A stretch of 64,000 nucleotides of DNA, from contig DALZEF010000008.1 in assembly GCA_031979385.1 (NCBI GenBank), positions 1-64,000 on the forward strand, read 5' to 3'. The stretch comes from Timonella sp031979385. Its GTDB lineage: Bacteria > Actinomycetota > Actinomycetes > Actinomycetales > Cellulomonadaceae. This document shows, piece by piece, positions 33,112-41,249 of this stretch; the first letter of the stretch is position 1; every line of letters starts with the position of its first letter. Made by a program: the position numbers and the translations under genes. Under the pieces are notes generated by a model. It was not told the origin of the DNA. It saw only the letters and a list, made by a program, of their open reading frames with translations, and made no database searches.

Positions 33112-34719
33112 GTGGGAGCGGTGGCACAGATTAAGAGCCAGCAGACTATAGGGAGTACGGTCTACGGCATCGTGAGCGATCTTCGCGCGGACACAGCCTC
33201 CCTCGCGTTCCCGATCCCCATTCCCGGTGCTACCGAGGCCTCAGCAGCGCAGACGCTGCTCATGGCGCAGCTCGACGACCACCTGCTACCGCGTCTCGCA
33301 GAGTTATCCACGCCGGCGATAGTCGTCGTTGCAGGGTCCACGGGTACGGGCAAATCCACGATCACCAACTCGCTCGTGGGCGAGGAACTCAGCCCCGCCG
33401 GGATCAAACGGCCCACGACCGTGGAACCGATCCTCGTGGTGCATCCAAACGACCGCGAACTCATCGACAAAACCCCTATCGGGCGTGAGGTGTCAGTTGT
33501 CACCAGTGCCCGCGTGCCACGCGGTGTTGCGCTGCTGGATGCGCCCGACCTCGACTCGATCCGGGACGAGAATCGTGCGGGAGCACGCAAACTGCTCGAA
33601 AGTGCAGACCTGTGGCTGTTTGTCACGAGCGCCCAACGATACGGTGACGCGCTCCCGTGGAAAACATTGACGAGCGCGGTGGAACGCGGCACGAACGTTG
33701 CCATGATCATGAACCGAGTCCCAGCCGCCTCCGAACAGACGGTCGTCGCGGACCTGCACAAGCGGCTCGTGAGCTACGGATTGGGCAAGGCGCCGCTGTT
33801 CGTCATCGCGGACCAAGGGCCACACGAGGGCCTGCTGGCACCGGAGGCCGTCAAAGAGGTGCGCAACTGGCTTGAAAATGTGGCGGGACAGGACCAAGCC
33901 CAAAAGGTCATCGTCTCCACCCTGAAAGGATCGCTTGCAGCCCTGCCGCCGCGCCTTATCTCGCTCGCGGATGCCACCGACCAGCAGGTCACCGCAAAGA
34001 AGAACATCGTGATTGCCGCGCGTCGGCTGCTCGTGCGCACAGTCCAGAACATTCGCACGGCAGTTGCCGATCACCAACTCTTGGATGGCGCGGCCGAGGC
34101 AACCTGGTCGTTGTTCGCGTCAAAGGCACGACTGGACAGGGTGCTTGACCGCAGCGGATACGCCAAAGGCTCGGCCCGTCGCGTGCGCGCCCGAGAAGAA
34201 GCCGCAGCAGAGGTTCTCCCGGACCTGCGCTCGGTGCTTGCGGCTGCTGGACTCGACACCGTGGAAGAATCACGTGCCAATCTGCGTGAAGGTCTCACCA
34301 AACTCGACGGCGGATCGCTGCTCGAAGTCTCATCGTTCCCACACCGTGGCGACGAGGTTGCAGCGGTCATCCAACTATGGACTGATTCCGTGTTGGTGCT
34401 CCTGGAGAAGTTCACTGAGCAGACCACAACCAAACAGGTGCAGGCGGCAACCAAGAACGTTGGCATGAGCGCACTGCACGTCATCCTCACCGCCGCAGTC
34501 CTCGGACAGGCAGATGCCAGCGAACTGGTACGGATGCTACTCGGGAACGAAAGCCAAACGGTCGTCGATGAAGCCCGTGCGGAACTCGCCGACCACTATG
34601 ATCGTCTGATACTAGGGGAGTACGTGTACGTGACCGAGCAACTCGATGAACTCGGTTTGGAAGACGGCTCCTCGGCGCGAATTCGGGTGCGCGTTGCCGA
34701 ACTCAAGAAAATCCGCTGA
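33112..34719 (+). CDS. Dynamin-like GTPase, pair 1 member A
   Basis: 535 residues. GTPase motifs: P-loop GSTGTGKST at 75-83, RPTTVEP (G2), LLDAPDLDS (G3) and MNRVP in place of NKxD (G4 degenerate). The rest is helical with repeated Arg/Glu-rich segments (RRVRAREEAAAEVLPDLRSVL). It has no clear membrane helix, unlike its paralogue at 39141. Paired with the next gene 20 bases downstream, as in the DynA/DynB-type or dynamin-YfjP pairs of actinobacteria, which remodel membranes (for example at septa). Role here is inferred. Confidence 0.82.
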   Translation: MGAVAQIKSQQTIGSTVYGIVSDLRADTASLAFPIPIPGATEASAAQTLLMAQLDDHLLPRLAELSTPAIVVVAGSTGTGKSTITNSLVGEELSPAGIKRPTTVEPILVVHPNDRELIDKTPIGREVSVVTSARVPRGVALLDAPDLDSIRDENRAGARKLLESADLWLFVTSAQRYGDALPWKTLTSAVERGTNVAMIMNRVPAASEQTVVADLHKRLVSYGLGKAPLFVIADQGPHEGLLAPEAVKEVRNWLENVAGQDQAQKVIVSTLKGSLAALPPRLISLADATDQQVTAKKNIVIAARRLLVRTVQNIRTAVADHQLLDGAAEATWSLFASKARLDRVLDRSGYAKGSARRVRAREEAAAEVLPDLRSVLAAAGLDTVEESRANLREGLTKLDGGSLLEVSSFPHRGDEVAAVIQLWTDSVLVLLEKFTEQTTTKQVQAATKNVGMSALHVILTAAVLGQADASELVRMLLGNESQTVVDEARAELADHYDRLILGEYVYVTEQLDELGLEDGSSARIRVRVAELKKIR

Positions 34720-34739
34720 CAGGACCGGAGGAACCATAC

Positions 34740-36245
34740 GTGAACACCACGAGCACCACCGGGCAGGTTACGGAGACCACGCGATATCTCGACAGCGTCG
34801 AACAACTTGAGCAGGCCCTTGAACTCGGCAAACGATACCTTCCGATCGAACTGCTCAAGCAGGGGCGCCAGGTCCTCGTTGCCGCTCGTCAACGCCTCGA
34901 ACTGGGCGTGGAACACACAATCGTCGCGCTCGCGGGTGGTACCGGGTCGGGCAAGTCCTCAACCTTCAATGCCCTCGCGGGACTGGAATTCGCGGATGTG
35001 GGCGTTAAGCGTCCTACCACCGTGCGTACGGCCGCGTGCACGTGGGATTCCGATGCCAGTGCTCTGTTGGACTGGATCGGCGTGGACAACGACCGCCGTA
35101 TCTCCCGCGACACGGTGCTTGACGGCGACGACCAAAAGGCCCTCAAGGGGCTTATCCTGCTTGACCTGCCCGATCACGACTCCATCGCAGAGCACCACCG
35201 CGACATCGTGAATAAGGTGGTCCCGCTCGTCGACGTTCTCATCTGGATCGTCGATCCCCAGAAGTACGCGGATCACACCCTGCACGCTGACTATCTGCGC
35301 AAGATGGTTGACGCGCGTGCCTCGATGATCGTCGCACTCAACCAGGTCGATACCGTCAAGCCTGCGCAGCGCGATGAACTGCTGTGGGATGTCGCCAAAC
35401 TGCTGAGCGAGGACGGCCTGGACGACGTTGAGGTCCGTCCGATTTCGGCGAAGACGGGTGAGGGGATCGCTGCACTGCGCGACGAGATTCGCATAGCGGT
35501 TGCGGGTCGTTCGATGGCATCGCGGCGAATGGGTGATGAACTGCTGCGCCTGGCCCGGCTCGTCAATGATCAGGTGCCCGGTGGTGTCGTGACGGACCTG
35601 TCGGCATCACGGCGTTCTGAGGCGGACCGCTACCTTGTGGCCGCGGGTGTTCCCGCGCTGGCCGATGAGGTCAATGAGCGGACTGCACGTAACGCGAGTA
35701 CGGGTGCGCCTCCGTCCGTTCAGGTTCCATCTGAGACCACGCTGTCGGGTCTGCGTAATCGTTGGCTCGATCGACTGACCGACCCGATGCGCAGCCAGTG
35801 GGCCAAGCGTGTGCGGGAGGGGACCGGCAGCGTCGAGGAGCTGAGTAACAGCCTGCGCTCTGCGTTAACGCAGGTTGAGGTGCCGTGGGGGCCTGTTCCT
35901 GGGGCTAGTGTGGTGCCAGCGGTTGTCAGTTTCGCGCTCGGGTTTGTGTGTGTCGTGGTTGGCATACTCGGGTTGGCCGGGGTGGTTGGCAATACTTCGT
36001 TCGGGCAGGCGCTGTTTGGTGCAGCGATCTTGTGTGGCTTGGGTGGTTATGCACTGCTGCGGCGTCGGGTGACGCGCCTGCGTCACGCCGGGCGAGAACG
36101 GGCGGAGCAAGTGCGTGAGGATGCCGCTGCGGCGGTGGGCCAGGTCATCGATGAGGTCCTGTTTGCCCCCGTGTCAGAGATTCTCGAAACCCACGACCGT
36201 ATCTCAAAGATCGCTGACCATGTGATTGGGCTGAACATCCGATAG
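34740..36245 (+). CDS. YfjP-type dynamin-like GTPase, pair 1 member B
   Basis: 501 residues, GTG start with GGAGG upstream. P-loop GGTGSGKSS at 66-74, RPTTVR, LLDLPDHDS and a good G4 NQVD. Two membrane helices near residues 385-436 (SFALGFVCVVVGILGLAGVV and ALFGAAILCGLGGYALL) followed by a helical tail RHAGRERAEQVREDAAAAV. Membrane-anchored partner of the preceding GTPase. Close in layout to the gene at 41246. Confidence 0.85.
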   Translation: MNTTSTTGQVTETTRYLDSVEQLEQALELGKRYLPIELLKQGRQVLVAARQRLELGVEHTIVALAGGTGSGKSSTFNALAGLEFADVGVKRPTTVRTAACTWDSDASALLDWIGVDNDRRISRDTVLDGDDQKALKGLILLDLPDHDSIAEHHRDIVNKVVPLVDVLIWIVDPQKYADHTLHADYLRKMVDARASMIVALNQVDTVKPAQRDELLWDVAKLLSEDGLDDVEVRPISAKTGEGIAALRDEIRIAVAGRSMASRRMGDELLRLARLVNDQVPGGVVTDLSASRRSEADRYLVAAGVPALADEVNERTARNASTGAPPSVQVPSETTLSGLRNRWLDRLTDPMRSQWAKRVREGTGSVEELSNSLRSALTQVEVPWGPVPGASVVPAVVSFALGFVCVVVGILGLAGVVGNTSFGQALFGAAILCGLGGYALLRRRVTRLRHAGRERAEQVREDAAAAVGQVIDEVLFAPVSEILETHDRISKIADHVIGLNIR

Positions 36246-36416
36246 GTTCTGCTTTTGCGGCGCAATGGGTGCACGGTTCTGTTTCCCCAGGCTGATTGGC
36301 GACGACATGCCTTGGGATCTCCACAGCTCCTTACGTTTGCGGGATGGTCGCGCTGCGAAATTCAGTACTCCTTGAGGGCGGCCGAGAGTCGGTCGCTTCA
36401 CTTTCTAGGGAGCGCT

Positions 36417-36983
36417 ATGAGCCACGATTCATCAATCACGATAGCTGGATACGTCGGATCGGAACCCCGGTTCTTCGAAGGCAACGGGGACACAACAGAC
36501 TTCGTCAGTTTTCGCCTGGCAACAACCCGCAGCTACTTCAATCGCACCAAGAACACCTGGGTAGACAGCGAAACCATCTGGTTCACGGTCAAAGCGTGGC
36601 GCGGTTTGGCCAAGAACATCAACGACTCGATCACCAAGGGCGATGCAGTTCTTGTGCACGGCGTGCTCGACACCCAGAAGTGGACCTCGCCGGACGGTGC
36701 ACCGCGAGAGGCACTCGTTATCGAAGCTCAATCTCTTGGCCCGAACTTGGCCCGGGGAACCGCGAAGTTCCGTCCGCAACGGGCGGTCGCAGCGGAGCCA
36801 GTTCCGGAAAACGTCAATCTGACAACGGGTGAGATCACCGGGCCAGACCCGGCAACGGACGAGAAGTTCGAAAAGGTGGTCTCCTCGTTCAAACAGACCG
36901 GGCCGGGCGAGTACACGGCCACAGACGAGGACTCGCTCACAAACAGCGAAACCAATGAGCCGGAATCTGCACTCACCGCGTAG
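36417..36983 (+). CDS. Single-stranded-DNA-binding protein
   Basis: 188 residues. OB fold at residues 5-110 (SITIAGYVGSEPRFFEGNGDTTDFVSFRLATTRSYFNRTKNTWVDSETIWFTVKAWRGLAKNINDSITKGDAVLVHG), then an acidic tail. It lacks the DDDIPF-type C-terminal tip of the housekeeping SSB, so it is likely a second, specialised SSB. GGGAG 5 bases before the ATG sets the start; the frame upstream to 36255 has no SSB similarity. Between the two GTPase pairs. Confidence 0.88.
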   Translation: MSHDSSITIAGYVGSEPRFFEGNGDTTDFVSFRLATTRSYFNRTKNTWVDSETIWFTVKAWRGLAKNINDSITKGDAVLVHGVLDTQKWTSPDGAPREALVIEAQSLGPNLARGTAKFRPQRAVAAEPVPENVNLTTGEITGPDPATDEKFEKVVSSFKQTGPGEYTATDEDSLTNSETNEPESALTA

Positions 36984-37001
36984 TCTGGTGTGGTGAGTAC
37001 A

Positions 37002-37063
37002 ATGTTTCTTTGAGTGCCCGCCTATAAGTCACGATGATTTACGTGCGGGCGCTCAAAGAACAT
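37002..37063. repeat. 62-bp palindromic element, single copy
   Basis: ATGTTTCTTTGAGTGCCCGC pairs with GCGGGCGCTCAAAGAACAT (one bulge and one mismatch) around a loop of about 23 bases. Between ssb and ettA. Similar in size and layout to the B, C and D families but unrelated in sequence. Confidence 0.6.
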
Positions 37064-37167
37064 GGGCGGCAGTTCACATGCGGCGGGCCGCACCCCCGGA
37101 CAGGGGAGACATCTAGACCTCCGAGCACGCAGCTCGACACATGACAACAAGGCGGACAAAGAGCGAA

Positions 37168-38850
37168 GTGGCAGAGTACATCTACTCCATGTATAAGGCG
37201 CGTAAGGCGCACGGCGACAAGGTCATCCTCGATGACGTGTCACTGAACTTCCTTCCCGGGGCAAAGATCGGCGTCGTCGGCCCGAACGGTGCCGGTAAAT
37301 CGACGATTCTGAAGATCATGGCTGGGCTCGACACCCCATCCAATGGCGAGGCACGCCTCGCTCCGGGCTACACGGTAGGCATCCTGCTCCAAGAACCCCC
37401 TTTGAACGAGGAGAAAACGGTTCTGGGCAATATCTACGAATCGGTTGCTGACACCAAGGCGAAGCTCGATCGATTCAACGAGATCTCCGAACTCATGGCA
37501 GACCCTGACGCGGACTTCGACAAGCTCCTCGCAGAGATGGGCGAGCTTCAGGAGGCGCTTGACCATGCCAACGCTTGGGATCTCGACAACCAACTTGAGC
37601 AGGCAATGGACGCACTGCGCTGCCCACCTGCTGACGCCGACGTGACGGTTCTGTCCGGTGGTGAGCGTCGCCGTGTTGCCCTGTGTAAGCTCCTGCTTGA
37701 AAAGCCAGACCTGCTGCTGCTTGACGAGCCCACCAACCATCTCGATGCTGAGTCGGTGCTGTGGCTTGAACAGCACCTCGCGTCATACCCGGGCGCAATC
37801 CTAGCCGTCACCCACGACCGTTACTTCCTCGACCACGTGGCCGAGTGGATCTGTGAGGTTGACCGCGGACGTCTGTACCCATATGAGGGCAACTACTCGA
37901 CCTACCTTGAGAAGAAGGGCGAACGCCTGAAGGTCCAGGGCAAGAAGGACGCAAAGCTTGCCAAGCGTCTGGCTGAGGAACTTGACTGGGTTCGCCAGAA
38001 CGCCAAGGGTCGTCAGACAAAGTCCAAGGCTCGTCTGGCTCGTTATGAGGAGATGGCGGCCGAGGCGGAGCGCACTCGCAAACTGGACTTTGAAGAGATT
38101 CAGATTCCACCGGGGCCACGCCTCGGAAGTATCGTCATTGAGGCGACCGATCTCAAGAAGGGCTTTGGCGATCGCGTTCTGATCGATGGCCTGTCGTTCT
38201 CTCTGCCACGCAACGGTATCGTCGGTGTGATTGGTCCAAACGGTGTTGGTAAGACCACGCTGTTCAAGACCATCGTTGGCCTGGAGCCTCTCGACTCGGG
38301 TGATCTCAAGGTCGGTGAGACCGTCAAGATTTCCTACGTGGACCAGTCCCGTGGCGGAATCGACCCGGACAAGACGTTGTGGGAGGTTGTCTCCGACGGC
38401 CTGGACTACATCAAGGTCGGCAACGTCGAGATGCCGTCGCGGGCATACATTGCGGCCTTCGGTTTCAAGGGCGCAGACCAGCAGAAGCCAGCCGGAGTCC
38501 TCTCCGGTGGTGAGCGTAACCGCCTTAACCTCGCACTGACCCTCAAGCAGGGTGGAAACCTTCTGCTCCTTGACGAGCCAACCAACGACCTCGATGTGGA
38601 AACCCTCGGATCGCTCGAAAACGCGCTCCTCGAGTTCCCCGGTTGTGCCGTTGTGGTCTCGCACGACCGTTGGTTCCTCGACCGAGTCGCCACCCACATC
38701 CTCGCGTATGAGGGCACCGAGGAAAACCCATCGAACTGGTACTGGTTCGAGGGTAACTTCGAGTCCTACGAGGCAAACAAGGTTGAACGTCTTGGTGCCG
38801 AGGCTGCACGCCCACACCGCGTGACGCACCGTAAACTCACCCGCGACTGA
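37168..38850 (+). CDS. ettA: Energy-dependent translational throttle ATPase EttA
   Basis: 560 residues. ABC-F protein that binds the ribosomal E site and gates elongation by ATP/ADP ratio. Starts with the conserved EYIYSMYKARKAHGDKVILDDVSLNF, Walker A GPNGAGKST at 38-46, SGGERRRVALCKLLLEKPDLLLLDEPTNHLD, the arm and linker with KQTKSKARLARYEE-like sequence, then second domain GPNGVGKTT and LSGGERNRLNLALTLKQ. GTG at 37168 gives the standard EttA length; an ATG at 37141 would add nine residues outside the family. Confidence 0.95.
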   Translation: MAEYIYSMYKARKAHGDKVILDDVSLNFLPGAKIGVVGPNGAGKSTILKIMAGLDTPSNGEARLAPGYTVGILLQEPPLNEEKTVLGNIYESVADTKAKLDRFNEISELMADPDADFDKLLAEMGELQEALDHANAWDLDNQLEQAMDALRCPPADADVTVLSGGERRRVALCKLLLEKPDLLLLDEPTNHLDAESVLWLEQHLASYPGAILAVTHDRYFLDHVAEWICEVDRGRLYPYEGNYSTYLEKKGERLKVQGKKDAKLAKRLAEELDWVRQNAKGRQTKSKARLARYEEMAAEAERTRKLDFEEIQIPPGPRLGSIVIEATDLKKGFGDRVLIDGLSFSLPRNGIVGVIGPNGVGKTTLFKTIVGLEPLDSGDLKVGETVKISYVDQSRGGIDPDKTLWEVVSDGLDYIKVGNVEMPSRAYIAAFGFKGADQQKPAGVLSGGERNRLNLALTLKQGGNLLLLDEPTNDLDVETLGSLENALLEFPGCAVVVSHDRWFLDRVATHILAYEGTEENPSNWYWFEGNFESYEANKVERLGAEAARPHRVTHRKLTRD

Positions 38851-38861
38851 TACTCGCACTG

Positions 38862-38912
38862 AACGCCCCTGCACGGTTACTGGGTCTTCACGGCCCACCG
38901 CGCAGGGGCGTT
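38862..38912 (+). terminator. Terminator of ettA
   Basis: AACGCCCCTGC/GCAGGGGCGTT with a 29-base loop, then TTGTTG. Confidence 0.7.
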
Positions 38913-38951
38913 TTGTTGTTCCCGGAAACTAGTATGTTGGCGCAGCAGATC

Positions 38952-39018
38952 CGATGGGGCCAAATTCGTCCGGGTGCGGTGTTTTTGTGTGTGCCTTCGG
39001 ACTCATTTCGGCCCATCG
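38952..39018. repeat. 67-bp palindromic element, family D, copy 2
   Basis: Outer arms CGATGGG.../...CCCATCG and inner GTCCG/CGGAC. Same length as the element at 30841; outer ten and last seven bases are identical. Between ettA and the second GTPase pair. Confidence 0.7.
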
Positions 39019-39113
39019 GATGTAAAAGCCGGGCACCCCACCAAGACGTTGGATGGTCTAAAGGGCGAATCTTTCTGAAATTCATATGCTGTTAGGCGGT
39101 TCGCGCAGCAAAC

Positions 39114-39142
39114 TTGACAGATATTACGGACAATTCTCATAT
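39114..39142 (+). promoter_or_regulatory. Candidate promoter of GTPase pair 2
   Basis: TTGACA, 17-base spacer, TCATAT. The first base of TTGACA coincides with an in-frame TTG codon that should therefore not be the start. Confidence 0.4.
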
Positions 39143-41249
39143 GGTCTCGCCATCGCACCCACCAACAGGTAGCCCACACTCGCCTCACCACGATGGGGAT
39201 GCCGGGCACAGGCTTGGGGGTCTCGCCTCGGTGGCGAGTGAAGCGCGTCTGACGCTTGAGGATCTGGCGTTTCCACTAGAAACTGTTGACGCGAGCGCCG
39301 CCCGCACCATGCGCACGCAGGCGTTGCAGCATCTTGAGGACTATGTTCTGCCACGGTTGGACTCGGACCAGGCTCCGTTGCTTGCAGTGATCGGCGGCTC
39401 GACCGGTGCCGGTAAGTCCACGCTCATCAACTCGCTGTTGCGCGAGCGGGTCTCCCTTCCCGGTGCGCTGCGCCCCACCACCCGCAACCCGGTGCTCGTG
39501 TACCACCCCGGTGATGAGGAGTGGTTCACGGGCGGACGTATCCTGCCGTCGTTCAGCCGCGAGAACGCACACCAGCCTCCGTCGCAGGAAGGCACTCCAG
39601 CGGGGAGCAGCGTATCTCAGGAGATGAAGGAACTGAGGCTTGTGCCATCGGATCGGGTACCTCAGGGGCTTGCGTTCATTGATTCGCCAGATATCGACTC
39701 GATGGTCGATTCCAACCGGGCGCTTGCGCAGCAGCTTCTTGCCGCAGCGGACTTGTGGATCTTCCTGACCACCGCAGCCAGGTACGCTGACGCAGTGCCG
39801 TGGGATGCCCTGCGCACCGCGGCGGCACGGCAGACTGAACTGGCAGTTGTGATCGATCGGGTCGACCCCGGTTCTCTTGACGTGGTACCCCACCTACGCT
39901 CGATGCTCGACCGTCACGAGTTGGCTGAGGCGCCGTTGTTTGTGATCGAGGAACAGCCTTTGCGCGACGGTCTGCTCCCTGCGCATGCGACTGCCCACCT
40001 ATCGCAATGGCTCACGTGGCTCATGCTTTCACCTGGTAGCCGTGACAGTGTGATCGCGGGAACCCGTCACGGAGCCATTGAAAGCCTGGCACGCACTATT
40101 GAACAACTTGCAGTGCACGTGGAAACGCAGATCCGCGCCCGTGACACGCTCAGCGGTGCAGTACGTGATGCCTATGACAGGGCAGCGCGAAACATCGCGG
40201 AGGAGACCTCCAACGGTTCCCTCCTGCGCGGCGAGGTGCTCAGCCGCTGGCAGGATTACGTTGGCACCGGTGAATTCATGCGTGGCGTGGAGGAGAAGAT
40301 CTCTGCGGCACGCGACAGGGTGTCGGCATATTTCAGGGGAAAGACGGCAGCGCCGAAGGTCCAACGGGCGGTGGGTGAATCCCTCTACGTGGTGATCAAG
40401 GACCACACGGATCGTGCTGCGGAACAGGCGTTCCGTGCGTGGCACTCACATGTGGCGGGTGCGACGTACGCGAAAGATACCAGCCTGGCCGTCTCGTCGG
40501 AAAGCCTCAAAGACAACCTCTCCTACGAAATCCGCCAGTGGCAGGCGGCTGTGCTGACCTTGGTCAGCGAGAACGGCGCGCCGAAGCGCGCACGTGCGCG
40601 GCTGCTCGCGTTTGGCACCAATGGCCTGGGCGTTGCGCTCATGGTGGTCGTGTTTGCGGCGACGGGCGGATTAACCGGGGCGGAGATAGGGATTGCGGGA
40701 GGCACGGGAGTTCTCGCTCAGCGCCTCCTGGAATCGGTGTTTGGCGAGGACGCGGTACGTCGGCTTGCAGCCGAGGCACAGCGTGACCTCACGGCGCGTA
40801 TTGCGCGGGTACTCGACGCAGAACAGGACCGATATCTCAGTAACCTGCGGGAGCTGGACGGGCTGGATGTGTCCTCGGTGCGGCTACGCGCCGCAGCGCG
40901 TTCGCTGCACGCAGCAAACGCAGACCCGAGACATGCAGGTACGAACGCTTTGGAGGAGCCCTCAGCGGCAGTGGTGTTGGGTGAGCCGATTGGCGACGAG
41001 TTGGCAGGCATTGCACAACCCGTCGGGTCGTCTGCGTGGTTCGGCGGTGACGTTGACCTCCTGCACGCAGTGGACGCGGACCGTGAGTTCTATGAGGGGG
41101 CCGTGCTCTATGGAAGTGCGGGAACCCGTGCTGGGACGTCGTCACCTGAAGTGGATAGTGCCACTGAGCCGGCTGAGAGCGGGCGCAGGAGCGGCTGGTG
41201 GCGCAGAATGCTGCCCCGGTCTCGACGCGGCGGTAGGAGCGAGCCGTGA
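39141..41249 (+). CDS. Dynamin-like GTPase, pair 2 member A
   Basis: About 702 residues. Disordered His/Pro-rich N-terminus, P-loop GGSTGAGKST at 85-94, RPTTRNP, FIDSPDIDS and IDRVD in place of NKxD. A membrane segment near residues 492-535 (GTNGLGVALMVVVFAATGGLTGAEIGIAGG). Basic C-terminus (RRMLPRSRRGGR). Paralogue of the gene at 33112, with the same helical VLPRL segment just before the P-loop. Start uncertain: ATG 39141 has no ribosome binding site and GTG 39231 is an alternative. Overlaps the next gene by 4 bases. Confidence 0.8.
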   Translation: MVSPSHPPTGSPHSPHHDGDAGHRLGGLASVASEARLTLEDLAFPLETVDASAARTMRTQALQHLEDYVLPRLDSDQAPLLAVIGGSTGAGKSTLINSLLRERVSLPGALRPTTRNPVLVYHPGDEEWFTGGRILPSFSRENAHQPPSQEGTPAGSSVSQEMKELRLVPSDRVPQGLAFIDSPDIDSMVDSNRALAQQLLAAADLWIFLTTAARYADAVPWDALRTAAARQTELAVVIDRVDPGSLDVVPHLRSMLDRHELAEAPLFVIEEQPLRDGLLPAHATAHLSQWLTWLMLSPGSRDSVIAGTRHGAIESLARTIEQLAVHVETQIRARDTLSGAVRDAYDRAARNIAEETSNGSLLRGEVLSRWQDYVGTGEFMRGVEEKISAARDRVSAYFRGKTAAPKVQRAVGESLYVVIKDHTDRAAEQAFRAWHSHVAGATYAKDTSLAVSSESLKDNLSYEIRQWQAAVLTLVSENGAPKRARARLLAFGTNGLGVALMVVVFAATGGLTGAEIGIAGGTGVLAQRLLESVFGEDAVRRLAAEAQRDLTARIARVLDAEQDRYLSNLRELDGLDVSSVRLRAAARSLHAANADPRHAGTNALEEPSAAVVLGEPIGDELAGIAQPVGSSAWFGGDVDLLHAVDADREFYEGAVLYGSAGTRAGTSSPEVDSATEPAESGRRSGWWRRMLPRSRRGGRSEP

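Noticed and set aside
37801..38898. 365-codon minus-strand frame
   Set aside because: Lies entirely over ettA, whose protein is clearly recognisable; mirror frame of a high-GC gene.
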